64,000 bases of DNA from Paenibacillus andongensis (GCF_025369935.1 NZ_CP104467.1:6579001-6643000); one strand, 5' to 3'. Counted from the stretch's first letter, positions 7,551 through 15,979 are shown. The notes: a model not told the origin generated them from the letters alone. Numbers and translations: made by a program.

Positions 7551-9373
7551 TTTTTCAAATGATAAGGTACTGTCGTTACGATAAGATCCCTTCTGTAGAG
7601 CAGGAAAGCTTTAATAAGTAAGCTGGATTGATTATGGAGAATATGCTGCCAGCTTTTCTTTGGAATGAACTGCGGGATTAAGACAGTTACCCGATAATTG
7701 GATTCAGCCGCTTTATGCTCGACTGTATCAATAAATTTCGTCAATGGTTGAACAATGCTCCGATAATGGGAATGTAAAGTCACCAGCCTTATATCGGGTT
7801 GCCACGTATTCCATTTCTCCTCAAATTGTTTCTCGGCGTCTCTTTCGAAAGCCACATAAACGGCGATGATCTGATCGGGCGAAAGGGATTTGGCATAATT
7901 CAAAGAGTTCTCTACCACATGTGTAATACCCGCAACAGGCACAATCATCACATTTCCTTCAATAGGAATCGCTGGTTCACAAGTTGTTATTCGTAATTGT
8001 TCGCCAACGGCCTCGTAATGTTTCTTGATTTGATGAAAAATAAAAACAATCAGAGGCAAAAAGACAAGTACGGACCACACCTGCCCAAACTTGGTAATGA
8101 AGAAAATCATCATGACCGTAAAACTCATGAAAGCTCCAACTAAATTAATCGTTAATTTAACAATCCAGCCTTTCGGTTTCTCACGGATCCATTTCATCAG
8201 CATCCCCGTCTGTGCTAAGGTAAATGGAATGAACACTCCGACCGCATACAGAGGGATTAAATGCTCCGTTTTTCCTTTGAAAAGAATGATTAACAGGATT
8301 GATGTAACCGCAAGAAAAATGATCCCGTTGGAATACCCTAGTCGATCTCCTCTAATCGTAAACATCCTTGCTATAAATTTATCCTTGGCCAGATTAACAG
8401 CCAGTAAGGGGAAAGCGGAATATCCCGTATTCGCAGCTAGAACAAGAATCATAGCTGTTGTGCCTTGAATGATGTAATACATAAAATTTCTACCGAACGT
8501 TTCCGCAGCAATTTGCGAGACAACCGTTTCCTTTTCTTTGGGAGAAATCCCATAGTAATACGCTAGATATACGACTCCCGCAAATAAAAGGGCAAGTAAT
8601 AAACCCATCGCCATCAATGTTTTGGAAGCATTTTTTGGAGCTGGATCTTCGAAGTTTGGAATGGCATTAGATATAGCTTCAACCCCTGTTAAAGCAGAAC
8701 TCCCCGATGAGAAGGCTCTCAGTAATAAAAACAAGGAAATACCAGCAACAGGCGTGCCAATTGGAGCATGCAGTTCAGCTGAGACATTCCCCGTTACGAT
8801 ATGGTATAATCCGACACCAATTAAGATAAACAAAGCCAGAACAAATAGATACACAGGATAAGCTAAAATAGAAGCCGACTCCGTTATACCCCTGAGATTT
8901 AAAATCGTAATGAAAATAACAAGTAGGACGGCAATAATCACATTATAAGGATGTAAGTGCGGAAAGGCAGAAGTAATGGCATCCGTACCAGCCGAAATAC
9001 TTACCGCCACCGTTAGTATGTAATCAACTAAAAGGGATCCTCCTGCAAATAAACCCGCGTTCATCCCGAGATTTTCCTTCGATACGACATAAGCCCCGCC
9101 GCCATGCGGATAGGCATATATGATTTGTTGATACGACAATATAAGTGCTACTAGAAGAAACAGAACACCTATTGCGATAGGGATTGTGTACCAAAAAGCT
9201 GCCGCACTTACGGTAATCAAAACGATTAGAATCTGCTCAGGCCCATAAGCAACTGATGATAAAGCATCGGAAGATAGGATAGCCAAAGCTTTCTTTTTAT
9301 TAAGCTTTTGTTCCCCAAGTTCGTTTGACTTTAACGGCTGACCGATAAGAAATCGTTTAATTACAGATAACAT
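7547..9373 (-). CDS. kimA: KimA-type potassium importer (APC superfamily)
   Basis: This 608-residue protein has about twelve membrane helices and a cytosolic C-terminal domain of roughly 150 residues. It is very close in sequence pattern to B. subtilis KimA (YdaO, 607 residues), including KKKALAILSSDALSSVAYGP near the N-terminus and the end TTVPYHLKK. KimA is a high-affinity proton-coupled K+ importer inhibited by c-di-AMP. I start at the ATG of MLSVIKRFLIG because it matches the family start; an in-frame ATG five codons earlier lacks a good RBS. I see no ydaO-type riboswitch upstream. The neighbouring kdp genes make this a potassium-uptake region. Confidence 0.93.
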   Translation of the reverse strand: MLSVIKRFLIGQPLKSNELGEQKLNKKKALAILSSDALSSVAYGPEQILIVLITVSAAAFWYTIPIAIGVLFLLVALILSYQQIIYAYPHGGGAYVVSKENLGMNAGLFAGGSLLVDYILTVAVSISAGTDAITSAFPHLHPYNVIIAVLLVIFITILNLRGITESASILAYPVYLFVLALFILIGVGLYHIVTGNVSAELHAPIGTPVAGISLFLLLRAFSSGSSALTGVEAISNAIPNFEDPAPKNASKTLMAMGLLLALLFAGVVYLAYYYGISPKEKETVVSQIAAETFGRNFMYYIIQGTTAMILVLAANTGYSAFPLLAVNLAKDKFIARMFTIRGDRLGYSNGIIFLAVTSILLIILFKGKTEHLIPLYAVGVFIPFTLAQTGMLMKWIREKPKGWIVKLTINLVGAFMSFTVMMIFFITKFGQVWSVLVFLPLIVFIFHQIKKHYEAVGEQLRITTCEPAIPIEGNVMIVPVAGITHVVENSLNYAKSLSPDQIIAVYVAFERDAEKQFEEKWNTWQPDIRLVTLHSHYRSIVQPLTKFIDTVEHKAAESNYRVTVLIPQFIPKKSWQHILHNQSSLLIKAFLLYRRDLIVTTVPYHLKK

Positions 9374-9599
9374 GTTATCACCCGCCATGTTTTTTTAAGT
9401 TCATTTCATTTTACCCAATTGTGTGAAAAAAGAATCATACATATCGGATATCGATAATCCAATTTGATTCCTAATGCATTGCATTTCGTTGCATAAAACA
9501 TACAATATTGCTGACAAAAGTAGTGCTTTTTCATCAAAGGATTCGACAAGACTCAAATTGAATAACTATCGTACTATACTTAGAAAGGTTGTGGCTTCA

Positions 9600-9695
9600 G
9601 TGTACTCACACGAAGATTTAATCTCCATTCGACTCGCGATCATGCTCTTTGTGGTTCCAATACTGGGCGTCGCATCACTTTATTTGATTAGTTAA
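9600..9695 (+). CDS. Possible 31-residue membrane peptide
   Basis: A GTG at 9600 follows AGAAAGG by about 10 nt and opens a frame starting MYSHEDLISIRLAIMLFVVP and ending ASLYLIS. It has charged N-terminal residues and one strongly hydrophobic helix. A GTG three codons earlier is an alternative start. It lies in a 1.1-kb gap that ends in a plus-strand terminator near 9956, which supports plus-strand transcription here. No family is recognised. Confidence 0.35.
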   Translation: MYSHEDLISIRLAIMLFVVPILGVASLYLIS

Positions 9696-9785
9696 AAAAC
9701 ATACCAGGAGCTCCTATGGGATGCGTTCTTAGCCCATCACTTAACAGACTGGACCATTTGACAGACTACAGAGCATAGCGCTCAC

Positions 9786-9896
9786 ATGAAAGGTTGTGCA
9801 GTCATGAAATGGATGATCTGGAGGTTCAAACCGAAGTCAGTGAATGTAACAGGGTACATCCGGTTTCACGGCACTTGGTATGTAATACATGAGTAA
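9786..9896 (+). CDS. Possible small basic peptide of 30-36 residues
   Basis: An ATG at 9786 opens 36 codons, and a second ATG at 9804 (GAAAGG about 11 nt upstream) gives 30 codons starting MKWMIWRFKPKSVNVTGYI. The product is rich in Trp, Lys and Arg. A plus-strand terminator follows 40 bp downstream. The alternative is that the whole stretch 9700-9956 encodes a non-coding RNA. Function unknown. Confidence 0.3.
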   Translation: MKGCAVMKWMIWRFKPKSVNVTGYIRFHGTWYVIHE

Positions 9897-9936
9897 CTTA
9901 TTACCAAAAGACGATACCAAGAAGTAACACCATAGT

Positions 9937-9956
9937 AAGCCCTTCGGGGCTTTTTT
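9937..9956 (+). terminator. Rho-independent terminator, plus strand
   Basis: AAGCCC-TTCG-GGGCTT followed by TTTTTAATT. It ends whatever is transcribed on the plus strand in 9450-9930, where only the two small candidate ORFs are seen. Confidence 0.8.
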
Positions 9957-9972
9957 AATTTGCGATTAAAAC

Positions 9973-10010
9973 AAAAAACGACCCACTGCCATTAATGGCG
10001 TTGGATCGTT
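9973..10010 (-). terminator. Rho-independent terminator, minus strand
   Basis: On the minus strand AACGATCCAA and TTGGGTCGTT-type arms with an inner GCCATTAATGGC palindrome are followed by TTTTTTGTTTT. Only about 90 bp separate it from the next minus-strand terminator near 10132, so it is either a second stop for the tRNA operon or the end of a very short transcript. Confidence 0.65.
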
Positions 10011-10103
10011 ATTCTCCTGAATATATCTGACATCCGATAGCTGTTCTCAATAAGGGGGATTTATAAAGCTGTACCACCATGTTTCAAACATCCTGTTACA
10101 AAA

Positions 10104-10132
10104 CAAAAAAACCCTCAACTAGTAAGGGTTTC
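10104..10132 (-). terminator. Terminator of the tRNA-Glu/tRNA-Leu operon
   Basis: On the minus strand AAACCCT-TACTAGTTG-AGGGTTT is followed by TTTTTG. It lies about 20 bp after the 3' end of tRNA-Leu. Confidence 0.85.
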
Positions 10133-10150
10133 AGGCTTGTAAAACTGGGA

Positions 10151-10232
10151 TGCGGTCGGAGGGATTTGAACCCTCACGCCTTGTGAGCGCCACCCCCTCA
10201 AGATGGTGTGTCTGCCGTTCCACCACGACCGC
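10151..10232 (-). tRNA. tRNA-Leu (anticodon GAG)
   Basis: A class II tRNA of 82 nt with acceptor arms GCGGTCG/CGACCGC, anticodon stem CCATC/GGTGG, loop TTGAGGG giving anticodon GAG, a long variable arm (CGCTCACAAGGCGTG) and a GGGTTCAAATCCC T arm. CCA is not encoded. Confidence 0.95.
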
Positions 10233-10250
10233 GAGGTATGAAAGTAAAGA

Positions 10251-10322
10251 TGACCCGTAGGGGACTCGAACCCCTGTTACCTCCGTGAAAGGGAGGTGTC
10301 TTAACCACTTGACCAACGGGCC
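10251..10322 (-). tRNA. tRNA-Glu (anticodon TTC)
   Basis: A 72-nt cloverleaf with acceptor GGCCCGT/ACGGGTC, anticodon stem CCTCC/GGAGG, loop CTTTCAC giving TTC, and T arm AGGGGTTCGAGTCCCCT. CCA is not encoded. It is 18 bp upstream of tRNA-Leu and likely cotranscribed. Confidence 0.96.
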
Positions 10323-10472
10323 ACGAATGTCTGTAAGCTTATGCAGCCCATTTTGACGACATTTGTAATTATAATAGATTCTGTCGTCGTTGACAAGCAC
10401 AAAATCTGGAATGCTCACAGGCAAATATGGTATGCTGAGACCAATTCCAAATACTCGAGGTGCTTGTCGTTC

Positions 10473-11402
10473 ATGTTAATTTATGAATCTACCCATGGAA
10501 CGGTCCATGAGGAAACGGTACGCGTTCCCGGCTCGAACGAAGTAGCTTGGGTGAGAATGGAGAACCCCTCTCCTGATGAAGTTAAACATGTCTTAGGCGA
10601 CTTATACAAGTGCCACCCGCTGCTCGTTGAGGATGCAATTAAGCTGAACCAACGACCGAAGATGGATACGTATAAGAATCATGTTTTTCTGACCTTTTTT
10701 GCGATATCCGAGCAGCTAGAACCGAAGGAAATAGGGATCGTGATCGGATCAAATTTTGTGATAACTGTATACAAGGACAATCTCCCCTTCATAGATCAGC
10801 TTTACCTTACCTGCCAAGAGGTCGAAGATCGATTAAGGCATCCAGGAGCCATACTTCATGCGATACTCGATCGATGTGTCGATGATTACTCCATCGTTGC
10901 GGATCATTTTGATGATCGCCTAAATAGCATGGAACAGGCCGTATATCGCAACCCTAGGATTCGCATTGCACAGGATATTTTCCAACTTAAACGGAGTATG
11001 CATCAGCTGCGCCGCGTCATTGTGGAGGAAAGGATTACTCTTTCCGCCATCGCGCACCACTCCTTCCCCTACACACGTGAAGAAGATGATGTCTATTTCC
11101 TGGATATCATGGATCACATCTCACGAGTCGTGGATTCTTTGGACATTTTCCGGGAATCGCTAACCGGTCTTCTCGAGCTCCAAATGAGTATGAAGTCCGA
11201 CCGGATGAATGAAATTATGAAGACATTAACAATCTTTAGCACGATCTTTCTTCCTCTGACTTTCGTCGTCGGACTGTATGGCATGAATTTCAAAAACATT
11301 CCCGAGCTGCATTGGGATTATGGATATCTATACGTCTGGATCCTTATGATCCTCTTAAGCTGTGTGATGTGGTATTACTTTAAACGTAAGCATTGGTTTT
11401 AA
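10473..11402 (+). CDS. corA: CorA-family magnesium/divalent cation channel
   Basis: This 309-residue protein starts at the ATG at 10473 (GAGGTG about 10 nt upstream); an in-frame ATG further upstream would give a non-conserved extension that lies partly over the region flanking tRNA-Glu. The family has an N-terminal cytosolic alpha/beta domain, a long helical stalk, and two C-terminal membrane helices with the GMN signature between them; here YGMNF is visible near residue 270, followed by the second helix and a basic KRKHWF tail. CorA proteins are pentameric Mg2+ (or Co2+/Ni2+) channels. It is the only plus-strand gene in the transport region and ends at a strong terminator. Confidence 0.93.
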   Translation: MLIYESTHGTVHEETVRVPGSNEVAWVRMENPSPDEVKHVLGDLYKCHPLLVEDAIKLNQRPKMDTYKNHVFLTFFAISEQLEPKEIGIVIGSNFVITVYKDNLPFIDQLYLTCQEVEDRLRHPGAILHAILDRCVDDYSIVADHFDDRLNSMEQAVYRNPRIRIAQDIFQLKRSMHQLRRVIVEERITLSAIAHHSFPYTREEDDVYFLDIMDHISRVVDSLDIFRESLTGLLELQMSMKSDRMNEIMKTLTIFSTIFLPLTFVVGLYGMNFKNIPELHWDYGYLYVWILMILLSCVMWYYFKRKHWF

Positions 11403-11403
11403 C

Positions 11404-11452
11404 AAAAAAAGGCACTTCACCGTGAATCATCATTCACAGGGGGTGCCTTTTA
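11404..11452. terminator. Bidirectional terminator between corA and the chemoreceptor gene
   Basis: AAAAGGCAC and GTGCCTTTT arms with an inner GTGAAT/ATTCAC stem have A- and T-runs on both sides, serving both convergent genes. Confidence 0.85.
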
Positions 11453-11462
11453 CAATTAGCAG

Positions 11463-13241
11463 CTATTTAATTTGAAAATAAGAAACAGATTGATTCAAAG
11501 TATCTGCTACAGATCTAAGCTGTTCGGAAGCAGCAGCAATATTCTGCATCATCGCCAACTGCTCCTCGGTTGCAGCAGCAACTCCTTGCGATTTGTTCAA
11601 AATCTGCGTTGAAGTCGTTGCCGATTGATCCATGGTCGCAGAAATCTCCTCGGAGCTTGCCGACATTTGCTGGGTAATCGCTGAAGTCTCATGAATTTGC
11701 GTCACAATGTGTGTCACCGATTGCATGATGGTATGAAAGCTCTGATTCACTTCATGCATCATGCTCGATCCTGCACTAGCTTCCTGCTTGGTTGCATTCA
11801 TGGAATTGGAAACACTGGCGATCTCGACTCTCGTCTCATGGATTAATTGATTAATTCCCTCTGCTGACTCGATAGATTGCGATGCAAGCTTACGAATTTC
11901 GTTCGCAACAACGTTAAACCCTTTGCCGTGCTCACCCGCTCTAGCTGCCTCGATGGAAGCATTCAGCGACAACAGATTCGTTTGATTCGCAAACGTTGTA
12001 ATGCTCGATGCAATAAGACCAATCTCATCCGATTTACGTGTTAAGGATTGTACGGTTTGTGAGAGCTGCTCGACCGATTTCAACATGTTCACGATTTGCT
12101 GCTGCAGCTTCACAAGCAAGTCATTGCCAAGTTCGGCATAGCGAGAAGTTAAGGAAGAGTGCTCTGCCATAACGCCTGAATTTTCAGCCACCCTTTGAAT
12201 CCCAATCGCCATTTCCTCAATCGCTCGGCTCGTTTCTGCACTGCTTCTTGCCTGCACCTCGACGTCCTGCGTCATCTCTTGAATACTGGTAGCCACATGC
12301 TCAGAGGCTTTAGCCGATTCCTTGGAACTATCCGAAAGCTCGATAGATGCATCGTGAACGAACTGCGTATTGTGAGCGATCGTACCGATCAACCCCTTAA
12401 TTTTCGAAACCATCATATCTACTGACTCTGTAATTTTTCCTAGTTCGCACTTGGTATACTTGACCTGAGGCTCATGTCGAAGATCTCCTGCCGCTACTTG
12501 GCTGGTAACTTTCATGATGTTTTTGACCGTTTTCATTATCTTACTAATAACCATCCAACCTGCTGACATGAGCAAAATGATGATCATTGCAACAGATATG
12601 TAGATTGTTTTTGCCGTTTTATCATTTTGAGCCTTGATCTCTTCAATATTTGATTTCGCATAGGCATCCAAAATTTCACCGATTTGATTCATGCCCTCGC
12701 GGCCTTTTTCGAAAGTTGCTATTAATTTAGCATCATTAATAATCCCTTTTCCAGTACTTGAAGACTGAACAACCGCATTCGCTTCTTTCACCCATTGGTC
12801 AAAAGACGTATGAAATCCAACTATGTTCTGCTCAATGGTTAGCTTCGTCTCTGTATGCGCTGTTTGTAACAACTGTTTAGCATTCATAATATCTGCCGCT
12901 TGTCCAACTCTTGTATTCGCTTGATCGATATTGTCTTTTAAGACTTTAAGCTGCTTCGTCTTCTCTTCCGCAGTCAACGTCCCCGATACCAACAGCTGGT
13001 AAGCTGTCAAAGCCTGATACATATCACGATCGGCATTCAAGATAAGTGAAGTGCTTTTATTCGTCGTTTCGTAAAGGGATGATGCCAATACTTCCGTATT
13101 GGACTTGCTTTGCTGCAGTAAAAACACACTTGTGCCTAGATACAGCATAGAAGGAACTAATAGTAATAAAAGGAGTCTTACACGTATTGAAAACAATTTT
13201 GCCACAAATTCTACCCCCGTCATTAATCTATTTTTGATCAC
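11463..13241 (-). CDS. Methyl-accepting chemotaxis protein
   Basis: A 592-residue membrane chemoreceptor. Membrane helix 1 is at about residues 21-43 after a basic N-terminus, followed by an extracytoplasmic helical-bundle sensor (about 45-205). Membrane helix 2 is near 210-232, then a HAMP domain, then a long cytoplasmic coiled coil. The signalling tip is near residue 415 ([20 protein letters not shown]), a good match to the conserved MCP hairpin that binds CheA/CheW. An internal ATG at residue 7 is an alternative start. The ligand is unknown; the sensor looks like a four-helix bundle. It stands alone between two terminators with no che genes near it. Confidence 0.92.
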   Translation of the reverse strand: MIKNRLMTGVEFVAKLFSIRVRLLLLLLVPSMLYLGTSVFLLQQSKSNTEVLASSLYETTNKSTSLILNADRDMYQALTAYQLLVSGTLTAEEKTKQLKVLKDNIDQANTRVGQAADIMNAKQLLQTAHTETKLTIEQNIVGFHTSFDQWVKEANAVVQSSSTGKGIINDAKLIATFEKGREGMNQIGEILDAYAKSNIEEIKAQNDKTAKTIYISVAMIIILLMSAGWMVISKIMKTVKNIMKVTSQVAAGDLRHEPQVKYTKCELGKITESVDMMVSKIKGLIGTIAHNTQFVHDASIELSDSSKESAKASEHVATSIQEMTQDVEVQARSSAETSRAIEEMAIGIQRVAENSGVMAEHSSLTSRYAELGNDLLVKLQQQIVNMLKSVEQLSQTVQSLTRKSDEIGLIASSITTFANQTNLLSLNASIEAARAGEHGKGFNVVANEIRKLASQSIESAEGINQLIHETRVEIASVSNSMNATKQEASAGSSMMHEVNQSFHTIMQSVTHIVTQIHETSAITQQMSASSEEISATMDQSATTSTQILNKSQGVAAATEEQLAMMQNIAAASEQLRSVADTLNQSVSYFQIK

Positions 13242-13302
13242 TATACCCGAAATTCGTTTGATAGATGTTAGAAAACTGTTAAAAATGAATGTGCTTCACT
13301 AA

Positions 13303-13338
13303 CAAAAAAAGCCCAACGGCATGAACGCCATTGAGCTT
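13303..13338 (-). terminator. Terminator of the tRNA-Asn/tRNA-Ser operon
   Basis: On the minus strand AAGCTCAATGGC and GCCGTTGGGCTT pair and are followed by TTTTTTTG, 20 bp downstream of tRNA-Ser. Confidence 0.85.
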
Positions 13339-13358
13339 AATTTCAGCTATTTCAGATA

Positions 13359-13447
13359 CGGAGAGAGAGGGATTCGAACCCTCGCACCGCTTACGCAGTC
13401 TAACCCCTTAGCAGAGGGTCCCCTTATAGCCACTTGGGTATCTCTCC
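13359..13447 (-). tRNA. tRNA-Ser (anticodon GCT)
   Basis: An 89-nt class II tRNA with acceptor GGAGAGA/TCTCTCC, discriminator G, anticodon loop CTGCTAA giving GCT, and a long variable arm. CCA is not encoded. Confidence 0.95.
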
Positions 13448-13456
13448 AAAAAGATA

Positions 13457-13532
13457 TGGCTCCCCGAACAGGACTCGAACCTGTGACAACTCGATTAACA
13501 GTCGAGTGCTCTACCAACTGAGCTATCAGGGA
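13457..13532 (-). tRNA. tRNA-Asn (anticodon GTT)
   Basis: A 76-nt cloverleaf with acceptor TCCCTGA/TTCGGGGA-type pairing, anticodon loop CTGTTAA giving GTT, discriminator G, and an encoded CCA. It is 9 bp upstream of tRNA-Ser and likely cotranscribed. Confidence 0.96.
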
Positions 13533-13551
13533 ATGAACAAGTATTATTTTA

Positions 13552-14025
13552 TTATGAAGGCGCTGGTAAGTCAAGTGTATACGATTTCAATTTCCCCTTA
13601 CATTTTCCACATGCATATTTCCGTACATCCATTTTGCGCTTGCGGTAGTATTCGGTTTTGCAATTGACGCATTCCAACCTATATTTATAGGATTGTTTCT
13701 GGGAAGCCCGCGGCAGCGAACGACAGAACCGGGTACCTCCGACCTCAGCCAGCAAGGTTTTGAAATCATGATCGCGATGCTGGTAGCCACGCTTTAATAT
13801 ATGCAAATGATAATGACAAAGTTCATGCTTAATGATTTTCTCAATCTCATCTCGTCCAAATGTCTCCCATTGCATCCAACTGATTTCGATATCATGGGAC
13901 TTGGTAAAATAACGCCCGCCCGTCGACCTCAACCTCCGGTTAAACCGCGCCTGATGTACAAAAGGCCTCCCAAACGATGCCATAGAGATCTGCTCGATCC
14001 ATTGCTGCAGCTCTCGATCCTCCAT
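13552..14025 (-). CDS. sprT: SprT-like zinc metalloprotease-fold protein
   Basis: This 157-residue protein has a metallopeptidase-like HELCHYH (HExxH-type) helix near residue 75 and a C-terminal four-cysteine zinc ribbon (CVNC...CGKC near 120-145). This matches the SprT family (B. subtilis YdcK). I chose the ATG of MEDRELQQW because AAAGGAG lies about 9 nt upstream; a TTG seven codons earlier overlaps this RBS. It sits between cmpA and the tRNAs, as in B. subtilis. Its substrate and function in Bacillales are not established. Confidence 0.88.
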   Translation of the reverse strand: MEDRELQQWIEQISMASFGRPFVHQARFNRRLRSTGGRYFTKSHDIEISWMQWETFGRDEIEKIIKHELCHYHLHILKRGYQHRDHDFKTLLAEVGGTRFCRSLPRASQKQSYKYRLECVNCKTEYYRKRKMDVRKYACGKCKGKLKSYTLDLPAPS

Positions 14026-14139
14026 CCCCATTCGCTCCTTTGACAAGTTCTCACTTGAATTTGTACCGTATGTACGGCTATACTGTCAAGTAGAAAAGAA
14101 GATCGAAAGCTTTCTAAAGAAAGGATTTGAACAACCCTT

Positions 14140-14493
14140 ATGCCGCAAATGCGATATGTCATTCTTAAGCTCGAACAACAAGTCGAATTCGTTGAAATGC
14201 CATCTTCCTACTCTTATCAATTGACAGCTCTGAATCAAAGATTGCACAAAGAATTAGAGAAATTGACCGCTGACCAAGTACCTCAGCTTCCACGAGTTAT
14301 TGCCGAATGCGACGACTTGGAACTAGTTGGCACCGCGCATACCCTCATTCAAGGTTTAGATTATATCAATCATTTGGAAAAGACCTTCGCTGGCATTCAG
14401 GAAAAGTCGTATCCACTTATTTCCTTATTGACTGAAATTCGCGCACTTCAAGCCCAACTGGAACAGTGGTATGAAGAGGATTTTGAGGGTTAA
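14140..14493 (+). CDS. Conserved small soluble protein of unknown function
   Basis: This 117-residue, mostly helical, acidic protein starts MPQMRYVILKLEQQVEFVEM and ends in EEDFEG. I recall related Paenibacillus proteins with uninformative or doubtful annotation (for example hydrolase/acyltransferase), but no catalytic motif is visible. It is divergently oriented to sprT and upstream of cmpA. The RBS (AAAGG) is distant, about 14 nt, so expression may be weak or the start may differ. Function unknown. Confidence 0.65.
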   Translation: MPQMRYVILKLEQQVEFVEMPSSYSYQLTALNQRLHKELEKLTADQVPQLPRVIAECDDLELVGTAHTLIQGLDYINHLEKTFAGIQEKSYPLISLLTEIRALQAQLEQWYEEDFEG

Positions 14494-14663
14494 TCTGCAA
14501 GAGAGTTATTAGAAAAGACAAAGCGAAAAAGTAAGACAAAGCAAAAATTAAGGCAAAACCAAAATTAGAGCAAACCAAAAAGTAATGCAAATCAAAAGGA
14601 CCTGCACCCATCGAAGAAATCCTTCATATGCTATTATTACATGGCGAAGAAGGGGATGGGCAT

Positions 14664-14828
14664 ATGCCGCAATGGCTCTGTAATCAATTAATGCGGGCCT
14701 TCCAGAACAAAAACCGCAGACAAATCCGATTGCTGAATGATAGCTGGTACTTTTACCGCACCCGCCGCTCACAAGAGGAGTGGCCTGATACCCAATCGAC
14801 GGACGGACCGGGCAAGCGTAAATTCTGA
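14664..14828 (+). CDS. cmpA: Cortex morphogenetic protein CmpA
   Basis: The ATG at 14664 follows AAGGGGATGG by about 8 nt and encodes 54 residues. The first 36 match the B. subtilis CmpA pattern (37 residues): MPxWLxxQ, RAFxxKxxxQI, LLNxxWxxYR. In B. subtilis CmpA controls entry into spore cortex assembly and promotes ClpXP-dependent removal of SpoIVA. The C-terminal tail of about 18 residues (ending GPGKRKF) is longer than in B. subtilis. The neighbouring sprT repeats the B. subtilis arrangement. Two more in-frame ATGs upstream lack conservation. Confidence 0.88.
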   Translation: MPQWLCNQLMRAFQNKNRRQIRLLNDSWYFYRTRRSQEEWPDTQSTDGPGKRKF

Positions 14829-14834
14829 TAAAAG

Positions 14835-14869
14835 AGCTAGTACTTGCGAAGCGGGTGCTGGCTTTTTTG
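14835..14869 (+). terminator. Terminator of cmpA
   Basis: AGCTAGTACTTGC and GCGGGTGCTGGCT pair around a GAA loop (with G-T pairs), followed by TTTTTT, 7 bp after the cmpA stop. Confidence 0.8.
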
Positions 14870-14871
14870 CA

Positions 14872-15083
14872 TAATGAGAAGAAGTGACTACGATTGTGGT
14901 AAGCCTGCAATTATACATGCTTTTTTTCTTTGAGTAGCTCCTAATCGTAAATTCCTGCAATCGTGCAGGCTTTTTCTGTCTTTTTTAATTTCAGGATGGA
15001 AAAACTAAAAATTCCTGCATAATAGCAGGCGTTTCCTGTATTCAAACGATATTAGCAAAATACCTGCACTTTCGCAGTTATTG
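14872..15083 (-). repeat. Four-palindrome repeat element, copy B (inverted relative to copy A)
   Basis: Reverse-complement copy of 7192-7406, with long stretches of identity such as TCCATCCTGAAATTAAAAAA and palindromes CCTGCA-N-TGCAGG centred near 14910, 14961, 15021 and 15070 (spacings about 51, 60 and 49 bp). Both copies keep the same order of hairpins and spacers. It lies directly behind the cmpA terminator. Confidence 0.85.
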
Positions 15084-15124
15084 TGGGCAGAGGTATAGAA
15101 AAGTAAACATTTGTTAAAAAAAGG

Positions 15125-15153
15125 TTGCATATTTGAAATGTGCCCTCTATACT
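15125..15153 (+). promoter_or_regulatory. Sigma-A type promoter upstream of the repeat-protein gene
   Basis: TTGCAT (15125-15130) and TATACT (15148-15153) are separated by exactly 17 bp. A start near 15160 would give an untranslated leader that runs into the terminator at 15183-15234 before the gene at 15263. Confidence 0.7.
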
Positions 15154-15182
15154 GTAAATAAATGTAATAGCTTATCGGAGTG

Positions 15183-15234
15183 AAGCACACTCGATCTTGC
15201 AGAATGATTCTGCGGTTCGGGTGTGCTTTTTTTT
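15183..15234 (+). terminator. Strong terminator between promoter and gene: attenuator or end of a short RNA
   Basis: AAGCACACTCG pairs with CGGGTGTGCTT around an inner TGCAGAATGATTCTGC-type palindrome and is followed by eight T residues. Because it lies between a good promoter and the RBS of the next gene, it would either produce a small RNA of about 70 nt or act as a transcription attenuator. Confidence 0.75.
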
Positions 15235-15262
15235 CGTACATAAAAAGGGGGAGTCGATTATT

Positions 15263-15979
15263 ATGCCACGTAAAACAAGAGGTTGGTTAAGAAAAATGCG
15301 TGAACTTGGGTTGGGGAATCAAGGGTTTGGTGGTTGGATGAGTGGTTCCGAATTGATGGTTCAGCGTAGGCATTTAAGAGAGATGGCGGTCGTTCAAGAT
15401 AGGCAGAGCAGGAACAATGCAGTTCTTGAGCAATTGGGATTTGTGCCAGGTAGGAATAATGCTGTTCATGAGCAAGCGGGATTAGTACAAGGCAGGAGTA
15501 ATGCTGTTCATGAGCAAGCAGGATTAGTACAAGGCAAGAACAATGCTGTTCATGAGCAAGCAGGATTAGTACAAGGCAAGAATAAGGCTGTTCATGAACA
15601 AGTAGGATTAGTACAAGGCAGGAATAATGCTGTTCATGAGCAAGCGGGATTAGTACAAGGCAAGATGAGTGTAGTTCAGAAAAATAATGTTTATCCTTTG
15701 TTACCGAGAAAGGCTGCTGCTAACATACCGCCCCTCTCACCTGTCGCCATACTAGAAGCTGACAAGTGGGTGTTACGGAAGCTACTAGTCATCCAAATAG
15801 CCAAGCGTCGCAGCGGCAAAGTACGACTTCAGGAAGTCGCTGCCGAATGCAATGTAAATATTCGTATTGCTGCCGAATGGCTAAAGCGCCTTTCCCTTGA
15901 GGGGATGATCTCTCTTGTCGCTGGTCAACGGAATGTAATGGTTTACTCTCTGAAGGATGTGGGGCGAGTTCATAAATAA
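15263..15979 (+). CDS. Protein with six 14-residue tandem repeats and a winged-helix-like C-terminal domain
   Basis: The ATG at 15263 has AAAAGGGGGAG about 10 nt upstream and gives 238 residues. Residues 1-45 are basic. Residues about 50-133 are six copies of a 14-residue unit (consensus NNAVHEQAGLVQGK). From about 165 to the end a helical segment with KRRSGKVRLQEVAAECNVN and RIAAEWLKRLSLEGMI looks like a winged helix-turn-helix. Repeats plus a DNA-binding-like domain suggest a regulatory or structural nucleic-acid protein; that is inference. The gene is flanked on both sides by DNA repeats and preceded by an attenuator-like hairpin. No family is recognised. Confidence 0.75.
   Translation: MPRKTRGWLRKMRELGLGNQGFGGWMSGSELMVQRRHLREMAVVQDRQSRNNAVLEQLGFVPGRNNAVHEQAGLVQGRSNAVHEQAGLVQGKNNAVHEQAGLVQGKNKAVHEQVGLVQGRNNAVHEQAGLVQGKMSVVQKNNVYPLLPRKAAANIPPLSPVAILEADKWVLRKLLVIQIAKRRSGKVRLQEVAAECNVNIRIAAEWLKRLSLEGMISLVAGQRNVMVYSLKDVGRVHK
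15410..15661 (+). repeat. Six 42-bp tandem repeats inside the gene
   Basis: Six in-frame units of 42 bp begin near 15410, 15452, 15494, 15536, 15578 and 15620. The last five differ at only a few positions, so copy number is likely to vary between strains. The first unit is the most diverged. Confidence 0.9.

Noticed and set aside
9888-9901. 14-nt match (CATGAGTAACTTAT) to the 66-bp repeat array at 16 kb
   Set aside because: A single 14-nt match is expected several times by chance in 64 kb, and no flanking similarity is seen.
10013-10100. 23-codon minus-strand ORF between two terminators
   Set aside because: Start MVVQLYKSPLL has only a weak AGGATG upstream and no supporting feature; too short to call.
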